In this document: in pieces, positions 23,764-31,817 of the stretch
Position numbering within the stretch: the first letter of the stretch is position 1
Layout of the letters: the number at the start of each line of letters is the position of its first letter
Assembly (NCBI RefSeq): GCF_920984675.1
Contig: NZ_CAKLBV010000014.1
Location: 1 to 64,000 of the forward strand
Origin: Methylobacterium sp. Leaf118
GTDB taxonomy: Bacteria > Pseudomonadota > Alphaproteobacteria > Rhizobiales > Beijerinckiaceae
Direction: 5' to 3'
DNA: 64,000 nucleotides
Notes under the pieces: model-generated
What the model was told of the DNA's origin: nothing
The model's database searches: none
Seen by the model: only the letters and a program-made list of their open reading frames with translations
Made by a program: the position numbers and the translations under genes

Positions 23764-24093
23764 ATGTCTAGGCCCTTTGCGGATGTGCTGCGAGAACTCA
23801 ACGGCGACGCCTACGACGAACTGACCTTGCAACTCGGCGAGGTCGTCCAGGCGGTGATGCAGACCGGCAAGGCCGGCTCACTCAACCTCAGTCTCAAGAT
23901 CGCCGCCAACGGTCCGGGCTCAGTAACGATCACCGACGAGATCAAGGTGAAGGTGCCCGAGGCCGCGCGCCCGAAGACGATGTTCTTCGCGACCGAGTCC
24001 GGCTCGCTGATGCGCAACAACCCGCGCCAGCACGAGATGAACCTTCGCGACGTGTCCGACACCTCCGAGATGAAGGAAGCGCGCAATGCTTGA
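23764..24093 (+). CDS. Conserved prophage protein upstream of DUF2303 (109 aa)
   Basis: Start at ATG 23764 preceded by atgaggaac; an in-frame ATG at 23749 is possible. MSRPFADVLRELNGDAYDEL, LSLKIAANGPGSVTITDEIK and VPEAARPKTMFFATESGSLM. It is regularly paired with DUF2303 in alphaproteobacterial phages as far as I recall. The stop overlaps the next start by 8 bases. Confidence 0.65.
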   Translation: MSRPFADVLRELNGDAYDELTLQLGEVVQAVMQTGKAGSLNLSLKIAANGPGSVTITDEIKVKVPEAARPKTMFFATESGSLMRNNPRQHEMNLRDVSDTSEMKEARNA

Positions 24094-24904
24094 CGAGAGC
24101 GCCATCCAGAAAATCGCCGACCTTGACGCGGACGGTGTCGGCAAGGTCGTCGGCACACAGGACGGTCGCGAGCGGGTGTTCTCGCCGCCGGGCTGGAACG
24201 AGCGCGTCGTCGAGCCGATCGACAAGCCGCTCTCAAGCCACATCCGTCAGGTCGTGGCCCTTGAGGACGCCGCGTCCTTCGCCGCCTACGTCAACGCTTT
24301 TAAGACGTTGCGCTCGCGTCTGTTCGTCTCGGTGTCGCATCACAGCATGACGGCGCACCTCGACTACCACGCCGCCGCCAACGGGGACGAGGCCGGCAAG
24401 CCCGACTACCTCGACCACAAGGCCTCTTACACGATGCCGTTCTCGGAGGAATGGACGCGCTGGTCGCGCGTCGATGGCGTCGCCATGCCTCAGGCCAAGT
24501 TCGCCGAATTCTTGGAGGAGAACCTGCAGGACATCGTAGAGCCGGCCGGCGCCTCGGTGCTTGAGGTGGCCCTCCAACTTCAGTCGAAGAAGAAGGTGCA
24601 GTTCGACAGCGGCGTTCGCCTGCAGGACGGCTCGACCCAGCTTACCTACCGCGAGGAGGTCGAGGCCGGCACAAAGGGCAACGTAAAGATCCCGACTGAG
24701 TTCGTGATCGGCATCCCCGTGTTCTTCGGCGGCGACCGCTACAAGATCAAGGCTTTCCTCCGCTACCGGATCGACGAGGGCAAACTCGCCTTTCACATCG
24801 TCCTGCATCGCAAGCAGTTCGTCCTTCAGGACGCGGTGCAGACGACGGCGAAGGCGGTCGGCGAAGAGACCGGCCTGTCGCCGCTGTTCGGCTCGGTGGG
24901 CTGA
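24086..24904 (+). CDS. DUF2303 family prophage protein (272 aa)
   Basis: Full-length match to the DUF2303 pattern: GTQDGRERVFSPPGWNERVV, VSHHSMTAHLDYHAAANGDE, ASYTMPFSEEWTRWSRVDGV and IPVFFGGDRYKIKAFLRYRI. Abundant early phage protein of unknown biochemical role, seen in replication/recombination regions. Confidence 0.85.
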   Translation: MLDESAIQKIADLDADGVGKVVGTQDGRERVFSPPGWNERVVEPIDKPLSSHIRQVVALEDAASFAAYVNAFKTLRSRLFVSVSHHSMTAHLDYHAAANGDEAGKPDYLDHKASYTMPFSEEWTRWSRVDGVAMPQAKFAEFLEENLQDIVEPAGASVLEVALQLQSKKKVQFDSGVRLQDGSTQLTYREEVEAGTKGNVKIPTEFVIGIPVFFGGDRYKIKAFLRYRIDEGKLAFHIVLHRKQFVLQDAVQTTAKAVGEETGLSPLFGSVG

Positions 24905-24908
24905 CGGC

Positions 24909-25388
24909 ATGGGCGCGCCCGTCCTCCCTCATCGCCGGATGGGCGCGCGCCGTCGCGCCGAGATCGCGGCCGGCAAGGCTGCTTTCGCTCAGCGCACAGA
25001 CGCCGAGCGCATCGTCCTGTGCCTGCCCACGCCGATTAGCGTCAACGACCTGCACGCCCCTCGCGCGGGCGGCGGCATCCGTCGCTCCGACGCCTATGAG
25101 GCGTGGCTCACGGAAGCCGGCTGGCGGCTCGCCGCTCAGCGTCCGGGCCGCATCGCCGGCCGCTACACGCTGGACCTTGGCTTGCCGCGTGAAAGCGGGC
25201 TCGACCTCGACAACGCGGTGAAGGCGGCCAGCGACCTCCTCCAGCTTCACGGCGTGATCCGCAACGACCGGAACGCCGAGCGCATCGGCCTCTGGTGGCA
25301 GGACGCGACGGCCGAGACGGTCATTGTCGTCGAGCCGGCCGATGCCCCCGTGACCATGCCGTATCTCGCGAACGGAGGCCTCGCATGA
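24909..25388 (+). CDS. rusA: RusA-family Holliday junction resolvase
   Basis: 159 residues. LCLPTPISVNDLHAPRAGGG is the N-terminal RusA strand with its substrate loop, followed by GRYTLDLGLPRESGLDLDNA and VKAASDLLQLHGVIRNDRNA, which supply the catalytic aspartates (D-L-D-N and R-N-D). Cleaves four-way junctions during phage replication and recombination. The next gene overlaps its end by 4 bases. Confidence 0.85.
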   Translation: MGAPVLPHRRMGARRRAEIAAGKAAFAQRTDAERIVLCLPTPISVNDLHAPRAGGGIRRSDAYEAWLTEAGWRLAAQRPGRIAGRYTLDLGLPRESGLDLDNAVKAASDLLQLHGVIRNDRNAERIGLWWQDATAETVIVVEPADAPVTMPYLANGGLA

Positions 25389-25579
25389 CCGCCGCCTGGC
25401 AGGACGACTCCTGGCCCCGCTCCGAGACATGCAAGCGCCTCGTCGCCCACCTCTGGGCTCGGCGCAAGGACACCGTTGAGATCGCGAAGGCGGCCAGTCT
25501 CACTGAGGCGGAAGCCTACAGCATTCTCGCCCGCATCCAGGACGAGCGCCACGCCCCCCGTCAGGGAGCCCGCGCATGA
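25385..25579 (+). CDS. Hypothetical small HTH-like protein (64 aa)
   Basis: ETCKRLVAHLWARRKDTVEI then AKAASLTEAEAYSILARIQD could form an HTH. Overlaps both neighbours by 4 bases. Confidence 0.55.
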   Translation: MTAAWQDDSWPRSETCKRLVAHLWARRKDTVEIAKAASLTEAEAYSILARIQDERHAPRQGARA

Positions 25580-26256
25580 ATGCGCCTTCCGCCCGCGGAC
25601 TGTTCCGCGCCACCGGCAAACGCCCGAAGCCGGTCCACATCCGCGACCTCGTCACCGGCGAGATCGTGAAGGCCGACGCCCTGCTGCGAGAGGAGGACGA
25701 CTTCTACCCGACCCCGCCCGAGCCGACTCGCGCTATCTTGGCTGCTGAGGGCCCGCGCCTGCGAGAATTCAGCGCCTTGTGGGAGCCTGCGGCGGGCGAC
25801 GGCGCCATGGTGCGCGAGATGCAGGCGTTTGGCCTGAAAGTCGTCGCTAGCGACCTCATCGACCGTGGTTGTGGGGCTGAGATCCGCTCTTTCTACGAAT
25901 TCGGCCAAGCGCTCGGCCCGGCCATCCTCACCAATCCCCCATTCGATGAGTGCAACAGAGACCCTGGTTTCGTCCGTCACGCCCTAGAGGTGTTGGGGGT
26001 CGAATACATGGCTCTGCTCCTACCGATCAATTGGGTCGGCGCATCTGGCCGCGCGGCTCTCTGGGCAAAGTTTCCGCCTTCCCGCCTGTACGTCATGCGG
26101 TGGCGCATCGACTTCACCGGTCAGGGGGCTCCGCCGATGCTGAACGGCTGGTTCGTCTGGGATCGGGCGCATCGCGGCGAAACCGTTCTGCGCATGCTGG
26201 ATCGAGTGGACGTGCGCCAGTCGTCGCTTTTCTCGAATGAGGGGAGCCGCGCATGA
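25576..26256 (+). CDS. Phage DNA N6-adenine methyltransferase-like protein
   Basis: 226 residues. SALWEPAAGDGAMVREM is the SAM-binding motif I region, SDLIDRG follows, and ILTNPPFDE is the NPPF catalytic motif IV. EDDFYPTPPEPTRAIL is the usual N-terminal FYPTP box of phage methyltransferases. Probably modifies phage DNA against host restriction or regulates early functions. Confidence 0.82.
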   Translation: MNAPSARGLFRATGKRPKPVHIRDLVTGEIVKADALLREEDDFYPTPPEPTRAILAAEGPRLREFSALWEPAAGDGAMVREMQAFGLKVVASDLIDRGCGAEIRSFYEFGQALGPAILTNPPFDECNRDPGFVRHALEVLGVEYMALLLPINWVGASGRAALWAKFPPSRLYVMRWRIDFTGQGAPPMLNGWFVWDRAHRGETVLRMLDRVDVRQSSLFSNEGSRA

Positions 26257-26387
26257 CCAGCGCCGTCCGCCTCTGCCCGGTCTGCAAGGGCCAGATCCTT
26301 CGCACCTCTCGCGCCGTCTACTGCTCGTCTGTCTGCAAGGACGCGCGCAACAACGCGATCAAGACTGAGCGCCGGAGGAAGGCCTGA
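26253..26387 (+). CDS. Small zinc-finger protein (44 aa)
   Basis: MTSAVRLCPVCKGQILRTSR then AVYCSSVCKDARNNAIKTER: C-x2-C and C-x3-C pairs in a treble-clef-like layout. ATGA overlap with the methyltransferase, TGATG with the next gene. Confidence 0.6.
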   Translation: MTSAVRLCPVCKGQILRTSRAVYCSSVCKDARNNAIKTERRRKA

Positions 26388-26638
26388 TGGCGGCCCGCCC
26401 CAAGCTCGTCGGCGATCCCGACTACCTCGACCCCTCATGGGCTCGTGAGCCTGCTGAGACGGCTCAGGCCGGCGTCCAGGCTGATTGCGACATCTGCGGT
26501 CTCGTTGGTGCTGGCTGCTTTGGCTTCGGTGCCTCTCGGACCAGCCGGGGCACCTGGGCCTGCACGGACGCGGTTTGCCGGGCCGAGGCTGAAACTCGGT
26601 CTCTCGGAGCAACCACACCTCTCATCGCTGCGGAGTGA
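26387..26638 (+). CDS. Hypothetical cysteine-containing protein (83 aa)
   Basis: MAARPKLVGDPDYLDPSWAR, then ADCDICGLVGAGCFGFGASR and WACTDAVCRAEAETRS; four cysteines could bind zinc. Unknown function. Confidence 0.55.
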   Translation: MAARPKLVGDPDYLDPSWAREPAETAQAGVQADCDICGLVGAGCFGFGASRTSRGTWACTDAVCRAEAETRSLGATTPLIAAE

Positions 26639-26644
26639 GCCCAC

Positions 26645-27424
26645 GTGGCTGACCAAACGCTGATCGCCGACCTGGCCCGCGCCGGTCTCGACCCCGAGCT
26701 TCTGCAACGGGTCGTGCTCGAACTGGCCCGCGCCACCGCTCAGAACGAAGCGATTGAGGCGCGCCGCCAGAACGACCGTGATCGTCAGGCCCGCCGTCGT
26801 CACGTGACGTCACGTGAAGTCACGGAGTGTCACGCGACGTCCGGTGACGTCGATTTGCAAAAAGACGGTCCCCACACCCCTAAGAAAAACTACTCTCAGG
26901 TTTCCCCTGAGAACCCTGACGGGTTCTCTGCCCCCAAGGGGGCGAAAACGACTCGCAAGCCTCGAAATCGGGCTTTGCCGACCGAATGGCAGCCCGGCGA
27001 GCGCAGCGATCGGGTCAGGGCCGAGTTGGGCCGCAACGTCAACTGGATGCGCCGGACGGCCGCCGCGATGCGGACTTGGGCCGAGAGCAAGGGCGAGGTT
27101 CGCGCCGACTGGGATGCGACCCACGAAGGCTGGATGCGCCGTGAGGCCGAACGGGAATGCGAGCGCGGCGCCGGCCGCCCCCAGCAACGCGCTGGGCCGG
27201 CCGCGAAGCCTTCATCCCACGGTGCCCTCTCCCGCGTCGCCGACCTGCTGAGCGTTCCAAATGGCCAATCTTCAGACCCGACAGAGTTCGCCGATCACGG
27301 CCCCCTCATCGACCACGAGGGCGATGGCCGATACGATCGGGAAGTTCACGAACCGACTGGAGGACAAGCCGGGCGATTTTCGCCGCAAGCTGCTCTCCGC
27401 CTCGTTGGCGCCGGCCGGCACTGA
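26645..27424 (+). CDS. Replication protein with internal iterons (DnaT/O-like)
   Basis: GTG start at 26645 (MADQTLIADLARAGLDPELL). A variable, charged linker (residues about 50-100) is followed by PTEWQPGERSDRVRAELGRN, RTAAAMRTWAESKGEVRADW and DATHEGWMRREAERE, the C-terminal domain typical of phage helicase-loader/primosome proteins. The linker DNA contains five tandem 10-bp repeats (26801-26850) followed by a less GC-rich stretch, the layout of the lambda origin inside gene O. Its last 55 codons overlap the next gene in another frame. Confidence 0.65.
   Translation: MADQTLIADLARAGLDPELLQRVVLELARATAQNEAIEARRQNDRDRQARRRHVTSREVTECHATSGDVDLQKDGPHTPKKNYSQVSPENPDGFSAPKGAKTTRKPRNRALPTEWQPGERSDRVRAELGRNVNWMRRTAAAMRTWAESKGEVRADWDATHEGWMRREAERECERGAGRPQQRAGPAAKPSSHGALSRVADLLSVPNGQSSDPTEFADHGPLIDHEGDGRYDREVHEPTGGQAGRFSPQAALRLVGAGRH
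26801..26850. repeat. Five 10-bp iterons inside the replication gene: candidate phage origin
   Basis: Consecutive units cacgtgacgt, cacgtgaagt, cacggagtgt, cacgcgacgt, ccggtgacgt. The 10-bp period is not a codon multiple, so the repeat is constrained as DNA rather than protein. 26800-26817 (tcacgtgacgtcacgtga) is an 18-bp perfect palindrome. A comparatively AT-richer stretch follows at about 26851-26905. Confidence 0.7.
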
Positions 27425-28031
27425 GCGCGAGGCCCTTGAGGCCCGCCGCGCTGAACTTCAGCGTTCTCTCCGCCCGACGCCTGACGACACCGCCCGTGCC
27501 GTCATCACACTGCTGCTGGCAAGCGGGAAATCCTACGGCATGACCGAGCGGGAAAGCGACGCTCGCGAGATGCTGTACGGCGAGGCTCTGCGGCAGGAGC
27601 CGACTTGGGCCATCGAAAAGGCCCGGCAGCGGTTCGCGAAGGGCGGCTGGCAGTGCAATTGGGACGGCCGCGACGTCCCCCCCACGGCCAGCGTAGTCGC
27701 CGAGTGCCGCTTCATTACGCTTGAGGTTGAAACCGAAATCGGTCGCATCAACGCGATCCTCGACGCCGAACTCGTCGACACCGACACCACCGAAAACGAG
27801 CGCCGCGAGGCCGTCGCCCGGTGGGAGCAGATCAAGGCCCAGATGGGTCGCTCCAACGTCATCACTGAGCGGACGGGCGAGGAAATCGACCGAGAGCGGG
27901 CGGAGCAGGTGCGGGCAAACGCGGCGGTCGAATTACGCGACGCCATGGCGCGAAAAGCTGCTGGCCTGCCGCCGGCGCCGAGCCCCTTCGCGCCTCGCCG
28001 GGCCTATGCCGAAGCGGAGGGCGGCGCCTGA
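27261..28031 (+). CDS. Hypothetical replication-associated protein (256 aa)
   Basis: Starts at ATG 27261, 164 bases inside the preceding gene, or at ATG 27324 (MADTIGKFTNRLEDKPGDFR). Core: DDTARAVITLLLASGKSYGM, EALRQEPTWAIEKARQRFAK and GGWQCNWDGRDVPPTASVVA, then a long helical tail. Not recognised with certainty; its place after the iteron gene suggests a role in replication initiation. Confidence 0.65.
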   Translation: MANLQTRQSSPITAPSSTTRAMADTIGKFTNRLEDKPGDFRRKLLSASLAPAGTEREALEARRAELQRSLRPTPDDTARAVITLLLASGKSYGMTERESDAREMLYGEALRQEPTWAIEKARQRFAKGGWQCNWDGRDVPPTASVVAECRFITLEVETEIGRINAILDAELVDTDTTENERREAVARWEQIKAQMGRSNVITERTGEEIDRERAEQVRANAAVELRDAMARKAAGLPPAPSPFAPRRAYAEAEGGA

Positions 28032-28243
28032 TGCCCCGCCGCATGACCTCTCATCCCAGCGGCCGACCCATCCGCGAGCCCGCCCGCCGCTCCTGGCCAA
28101 TGGCAGGCGGATTCACCCTTGGCTTCCGCTGCCCTCGCCTCAATCCCCAGCACATAGAGCAGGCCACCGATACGCACGCGGTGGGCTTCGTCGATCACCG
28201 TATCGTCGCCGCCCAGGCCGAGATTGAGGGCCGTCGGCGATGA
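28031..28243 (+). CDS. Hypothetical prophage protein (70 aa)
   Basis: [20 protein letters not shown] then a C-terminal [20 protein letters not shown]. Single-base overlap with the gene upstream, 4-base overlap downstream. No family recognised. Confidence 0.5.
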   Translation: MPRRMTSHPSGRPIREPARRSWPMAGGFTLGFRCPRLNPQHIEQATDTHAVGFVDHRIVAAQAEIEGRRR

Positions 28244-28452
28244 TCCCGTGCCCTGCCTGCGGTTGGCCGACATCCCGCGTCCTGGACAGCCGCGACGTTC
28301 CTGGCGCCGTTCGTCGTCGACGCCGCTGCCTGCGCTGCGCCACCACCTGGGGCACGCAGGAGCGAGCAGAGGAAGGCTCCGAACGCCGGCCGCTCCGCCG
28401 CTCTGATCGACAGCGTGCCGCCCTATCGCTTCCGCCCCCTCCTGTTGCGTAG
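28240..28452 (+). CDS. NrdR-like zinc-ribbon protein (70 aa)
   Basis: [20 protein letters not shown] then [17 protein letters not shown] matches the N-terminal zinc ribbon of NrdR (CPxCG...VxDSR...RRRRxCxxCxxxxTT). The ATP-cone domain is missing, so it is not NrdR itself; phage ribbons of this kind may bind DNA or RNA polymerase. Confidence 0.65.
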   Translation: MIPCPACGWPTSRVLDSRDVPGAVRRRRRCLRCATTWGTQERAEEGSERRPLRRSDRQRAALSLPPPPVA

Positions 28453-28466
28453 CCGAGGAAGACGAG

Positions 28467-29129
28467 ATGACGACTCCCTACGAAGCCAAAGCAACGCCGC
28501 AGCACAGCGCGACCCTGCCGCTTCATGTCCTCGCGCATGACGAGGCGCTGGGGCTGGGCGAGCGTTGCCGCTGGCCTCGCCCAGCCGCTTGCCCTGATGA
28601 CGCGCCCGAGCGGATCGGCCGGTTCGATCCGGGCCTGACCTACTATGCCGCCAGCGTGGCCCCGAGCGGCGAGCGCAGGGCAAGCGAGTGGCTGGAGCGC
28701 GCCGGCTACTCACCATTCGTGCCGAGCCGCATCGTGGAAAGGCGGCACGCGGGCCGGAAGACGCTGGTTCGGCGCCCGGTCTTCCCCGGCTACGCGTTCG
28801 TCGGTAAGTCCAAGGCGCAATCCTGGCACGGCATCCTGCGGGAGCCGGGTGTCGTGTCTCTGGTGGCGGCGGGCTCGACGCCGATCGTTCTGCCGCCGTG
28901 GCAGATGAGGCTTCTGGCAGCGGCCGATGAGTTCGACGCCTACGAGGCTCCGAAGCCGCACGCCTCGTTCCACGAAGGTCAGGCCGTGCGCGTTGTCGGG
29001 GCGATGTGGGAAGGACTGATCGGACAGGTGATGCGGGCGCCCGAGAGTCGGCGCATCGCCATCCTCCTCGATGCACGGGGAAAGAAGCTCAAGATGGATG
29101 TGGACGTTGACTTGCTGAAAGCGGCGTGA
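28467..29129 (+). CDS. NusG-like transcription antitermination factor
   Basis: 220 residues. The NGN domain (TYYAASVAPSGERRASEWLE, FVPSRIVERRHAGRKTLVRR, PVFPGYAFV) is followed after a linker by a KOW domain (FHEGQAVRVVGAMWEGLIGQ, VMRAPESRRIAILLDARGKK). An extra N-terminal 55 residues are not NusG-like. It sits at the end of the early genes ahead of the terminase cluster, where an antiterminator would act on late transcription; that role is inferred. Confidence 0.82.
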   Translation: MTTPYEAKATPQHSATLPLHVLAHDEALGLGERCRWPRPAACPDDAPERIGRFDPGLTYYAASVAPSGERRASEWLERAGYSPFVPSRIVERRHAGRKTLVRRPVFPGYAFVGKSKAQSWHGILREPGVVSLVAAGSTPIVLPPWQMRLLAAADEFDAYEAPKPHASFHEGQAVRVVGAMWEGLIGQVMRAPESRRIAILLDARGKKLKMDVDVDLLKAA

Positions 29130-29193
29130 CATCTAGATACCTACGCATCGGCGGCTGAGTGTGACTTAATGTCCTCACCACCGATGCGGAAGC

Positions 29194-29718
29194 ATGCCTG
29201 CGATGGGGTTAGATGTGAGGATCACGCCAAAGCTGGCGCGAGAATTCTTCGACTACAACCCGAAGACCGGCGCGCTGACATGGCGGCGCTGGTTCAACGT
29301 TCATCGCCGCGGTGATCCTGTTGGCGGTCCCACGCGAGGGTATTTGCAGGTTACGATCCTGCGCAAGACCTACCTCGTTCACCGGCTGTGCTGGATGGTT
29401 CAGGCGGGAGAGGAGCCGCCGCCGATCATTGATCACGCCGACGGCGATGGAATGAACAATCGCTGGTCCAATCTGCGAGAGGCGACGGTCTCTCAGAACG
29501 CGTTCAACCGGGCCTTTCGGAAGGTGCCGCGCGGCCGGTTGCCAGTGGGAATCATCCAGCATCCCACAACAAAGATGTATAGGGCCAAGATAACCCAAGA
29601 CGGGTCGACCTGGGCCTCGGCGTGGTTCGATGCAGTTGACGATGCGGTCGCTGCCCGCGCCGAAAAAGCGGTCGAAATGTACGGAGAATTCGGGGCGCGC
29701 GTTGCGGCGCCTGTGTAA
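29194..29718 (+). CDS. HNH endonuclease with AP2-like C-terminus
   Basis: 174 residues (ATG 29203 is an alternative start). REFFDYNPKTGALTWRRWFN, GYLQVTILRKTYLVHRLCWM and IIDHADGDGMNNRWSNLREA form the HNH_3 domain. VGIIQHPTTKMYRAKITQDG and SAWFDAVDDAVAARAEKA form the AP2-like DNA-binding module. A free-standing homing-type gene. Confidence 0.82.
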   Translation: MPAMGLDVRITPKLAREFFDYNPKTGALTWRRWFNVHRRGDPVGGPTRGYLQVTILRKTYLVHRLCWMVQAGEEPPPIIDHADGDGMNNRWSNLREATVSQNAFNRAFRKVPRGRLPVGIIQHPTTKMYRAKITQDGSTWASAWFDAVDDAVAARAEKAVEMYGEFGARVAAPV

Positions 29719-30295
29719 GGTCCGCATCACCAGTCCTGCGGACGCATGTCCAGTTGCGCCCCGAGCCCACCGCTCCGGGCATCCATCAGCGGCCGAGAGG
29801 CTGCAACACCATCGATGCGGCGCGGATTGGGAGATGTCCCGATGAGCGAAGCGATGGCCGGAGGTCTAGCGTCCCGCATCGACAGTCGGTTAATGGTGCC
29901 TGGAAGACCTCAGTGAGGGGCTCGCCGCACAAGCGGTCCGACTAGGGCAGCAGTTTCAGAGTTCGATGCGGCGGCGTGGAAAGCAGACACGAGCCGGACC
30001 GGTGGCGCCAAGTAACGGGTCATGCCGTCTCAGGAGCGCTAGAGCGGGGTTAGCGTCCCGCCCGCATCGATCCCCTACCTCAGCCCCGTCGGAGGAACCG
30101 AGACGCGGCGAGGTGATCAGCCAGGGCGTACATGCAATGGCGCAGCGGGGATGCCTCCTCCCTCCTGGCACCAAGCTTCAGAGTTCGACGACGGCCCGTC
30201 ACGGCACGGGTAGGTGATATCCCTGTGCTAGCCAGGGAGGGAGCCAGAGGTAGGTTGCTGGCCCGTCGTCGAAGCTCCTCAGTAGGGCAGCCGCC
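29719..30295. other. 577-base non-coding region with repeats and stem-loops
   Basis: No convincing gene. A 7-bp hairpin (29720-29726/29737-29743) follows the HNH stop. ttcagagttcga occurs at 29955-29966 and 30177-30188; tagcgtcccgc occurs at 29868 and 30050; tagggcagc at 29943 and 30283. This suggests two diverged copies of one unit. An 11-bp perfect stem (30184-30194/30263-30273) encloses a smaller hairpin (tccctg/caggga, about 30220-30238). Could be a phage ncRNA, a leader or part of the packaging region. Confidence 0.45.
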
Positions 30296-30526
30296 ATGTT
30301 CGACATCTTCGGCCGGAAGCGTCGCGAGGAAGAGCAGCGCCGTCGCGAGGAAGAGGCCCGGCGCAGTGGGGCCAGCGGCGACTCTGGCGCCTACCCCTAC
30401 CCCCCGATCATCGACAGCAGCGGCCCAGCCCATGCCGCCTCGTCCAACGGCAGCTGTAGCTCGTCCCATTCGGACGGCGGCTCGTCCTGCTCCGGAGGCG
30501 ATGGCGGCGGAGGCGGCGGCGACTAA
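30296..30526 (+). CDS. Low-complexity Ser/Gly-rich protein (76 aa)
   Basis: MFDIFGRKRREEEQRRREEE, a charged helix, then a Ser-rich stretch with several Cys (SCSSSHSDGGSSCSGGDGGG). Family of small proteins with a helix plus SSC/GGG tail occurs in bacteria; function unknown. Confidence 0.6.
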   Translation: MFDIFGRKRREEEQRRREEEARRSGASGDSGAYPYPPIIDSSGPAHAASSNGSCSSSHSDGGSSCSGGDGGGGGGD

Positions 30527-30570
30527 GCGGCGTCCATCGACCAATCGGATGGCGGTAGGGGAGTGAGGGG

Positions 30571-30819
30571 ATGATGCCGGTGATCGAACCCGCCTTCTAC
30601 CTGCTCACCTGGCTCTTCGTCATTCAGCACCCGAGCGGCGAGGTCACGAACCGCGTCACGGTGCTTCAGCCGTTTTTCACCGACAAAGCAGCCTGCGTCG
30701 CAAAGCGCGACGAGGCCCTGGATCGGCTCCCAAAGGAAAAGGTGAAGACCACGGATGGCGGTAAGGCGCTTCATTCGTGGTTCGAGTGCATTCCGGTCCC
30801 GCCGGCCCCTTTGAAATGA
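30571..30819 (+). CDS. Hypothetical prophage protein with hydrophobic N-terminus (82 aa)
   Basis: MMPVIEPAFYLLTWLFVIQH resembles a membrane anchor or signal; the rest (LQPFFTDKAACVAKRDEALD) is soluble with two cysteines. Stop overlaps the next ATG. Confidence 0.55.
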   Translation: MMPVIEPAFYLLTWLFVIQHPSGEVTNRVTVLQPFFTDKAACVAKRDEALDRLPKEKVKTTDGGKALHSWFECIPVPPAPLK

Positions 30820-31028
30820 CCGAAGCCCTTCCTCCTTCCGGCCTCGCCACCATCGCCTCCACCTGGGACGACAGCCCGCACGCTCGGGGCGCCATCCACT
30901 TCTGTCGCGCTGCGGCTGCGGCTCGTGAGGCTGCTCAGACCCGCACCAACGCCGTCCCCGACAGGATGATCGTGGATCACGCCGCCCTCGTCATCCAGGC
31001 CGCGTATCGCATGAGGGATTGGCGATAG
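30816..31028 (+). CDS. Hypothetical prophage protein (70 aa)
   Basis: Start at ATG 30816 (MTEALPPSGLATIASTWDDS), ATGA-coupled to the upstream gene. Helical. No family recognised. Confidence 0.5.
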   Translation: MTEALPPSGLATIASTWDDSPHARGAIHFCRAAAAAREAAQTRTNAVPDRMIVDHAALVIQAAYRMRDWR

Positions 31029-31090
31029 GGCACCTTCCCGCGCGGCTTTCAGCTATGATGGTGCGGCGAGTGGCGTGATTGGGGCGGGTG

Positions 31091-31456
31091 ATGGCGATGG
31101 AAATGCCGAGGTGCGTAACGTGCCGTCATTGGGTTGCCCCGACAACGCCTGTAAGCGATGACTTCGATTACTTCGAAGACGCGGGGCTGGGGTCTTGTCG
31201 GCGCATTCAATCGATTGTGGAGTTCTCGACCGACAGTTACATTGAGGAGCAGAGGCGAGTGGTTGAGGCAGACACTGCCAATATCCGTCCATGGCTTCGA
31301 GATAGTCTCGCTAAGATGAGGCCGGTCAGGCCCGAGCTAGCGGTTTTGGACGGAAGCATGAACTCGGAATTTGTGCTTAAAACCCGGGCTTCGTTTGGAT
31401 GCGTCAATCACGAGGCGCGGTTGCCAGAAGCGGCGGCTCACCTTCGGAAGGGCTGA
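31091..31456 (+). CDS. Hypothetical cysteine-containing protein (121 aa)
   Basis: MAMEMPRCVTCRHWVAPTTP, GLGSCRRIQSIVEF and TRASFGCVNHEARLPEAAA: C-x2-C, C and C-x2-H, a possible metal site. GC content is lower than in the neighbours, so likely a recent addition. Confidence 0.6.
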   Translation: MAMEMPRCVTCRHWVAPTTPVSDDFDYFEDAGLGSCRRIQSIVEFSTDSYIEEQRRVVEADTANIRPWLRDSLAKMRPVRPELAVLDGSMNSEFVLKTRASFGCVNHEARLPEAAAHLRKG

Positions 31457-31490
31457 GTGTTTCGGCGCACATGGAAGACGAGGCAAGAGC

Positions 31491-31817
31491 ATGGCCCGCC
31501 TCACGACCTTGGCGCCTCGCCTTTGCGCGCTGGACACCCGCACATCTCGGCCCCCACCCAAGCAGGCTGACCCCGAGTTGCTGACGGCCGAGCACAAGGC
31601 GTGGCGCCTCGAGGTGCTGAAGCGCGCCCACTGGCGCTGCCAATGGCCAGGATGCGGTGCTCAGGGCGGACGAGGCGGCGTCAGGCTCTATGCCGATCAC
31701 ATCGTCGAGCGCAGGGATGGCGGGGCGGCCTTGGACCCGGCGAATGGCCAGGCGCTGTGCAGTCGTCACCATTCGCTGAAGACGGCTCGGGCTCGGGCGG
31801 AGAGGATGGGGCTGTGA
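31491..31817 (+). CDS. HNH endonuclease next to terminase
   Basis: 108 residues from ATG 31491. HWRCQWPGCGAQGGRGGVRL, YADHIVERRDGGAALDPANG and QALCSRHHSLKTARARAE are the complete HNH motif with zinc-binding cysteine pairs. HNH proteins at this place cooperate with terminase in DNA cleavage at cos in HK97-like phages. Confidence 0.85.
   Translation: MARLTTLAPRLCALDTRTSRPPPKQADPELLTAEHKAWRLEVLKRAHWRCQWPGCGAQGGRGGVRLYADHIVERRDGGAALDPANGQALCSRHHSLKTARARAERMGL

Noticed and set aside
24233..24910. Reverse-strand 225-codon frame opposite DUF2303
   Set aside because: Mirror frame; the forward gene is coupled to its neighbours and has a recognised family.
29956..30217. Small frames on both strands in the 577-base gap
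   Set aside because: Arginine-rich, no RBS, and they cross the repeated motifs and stems.
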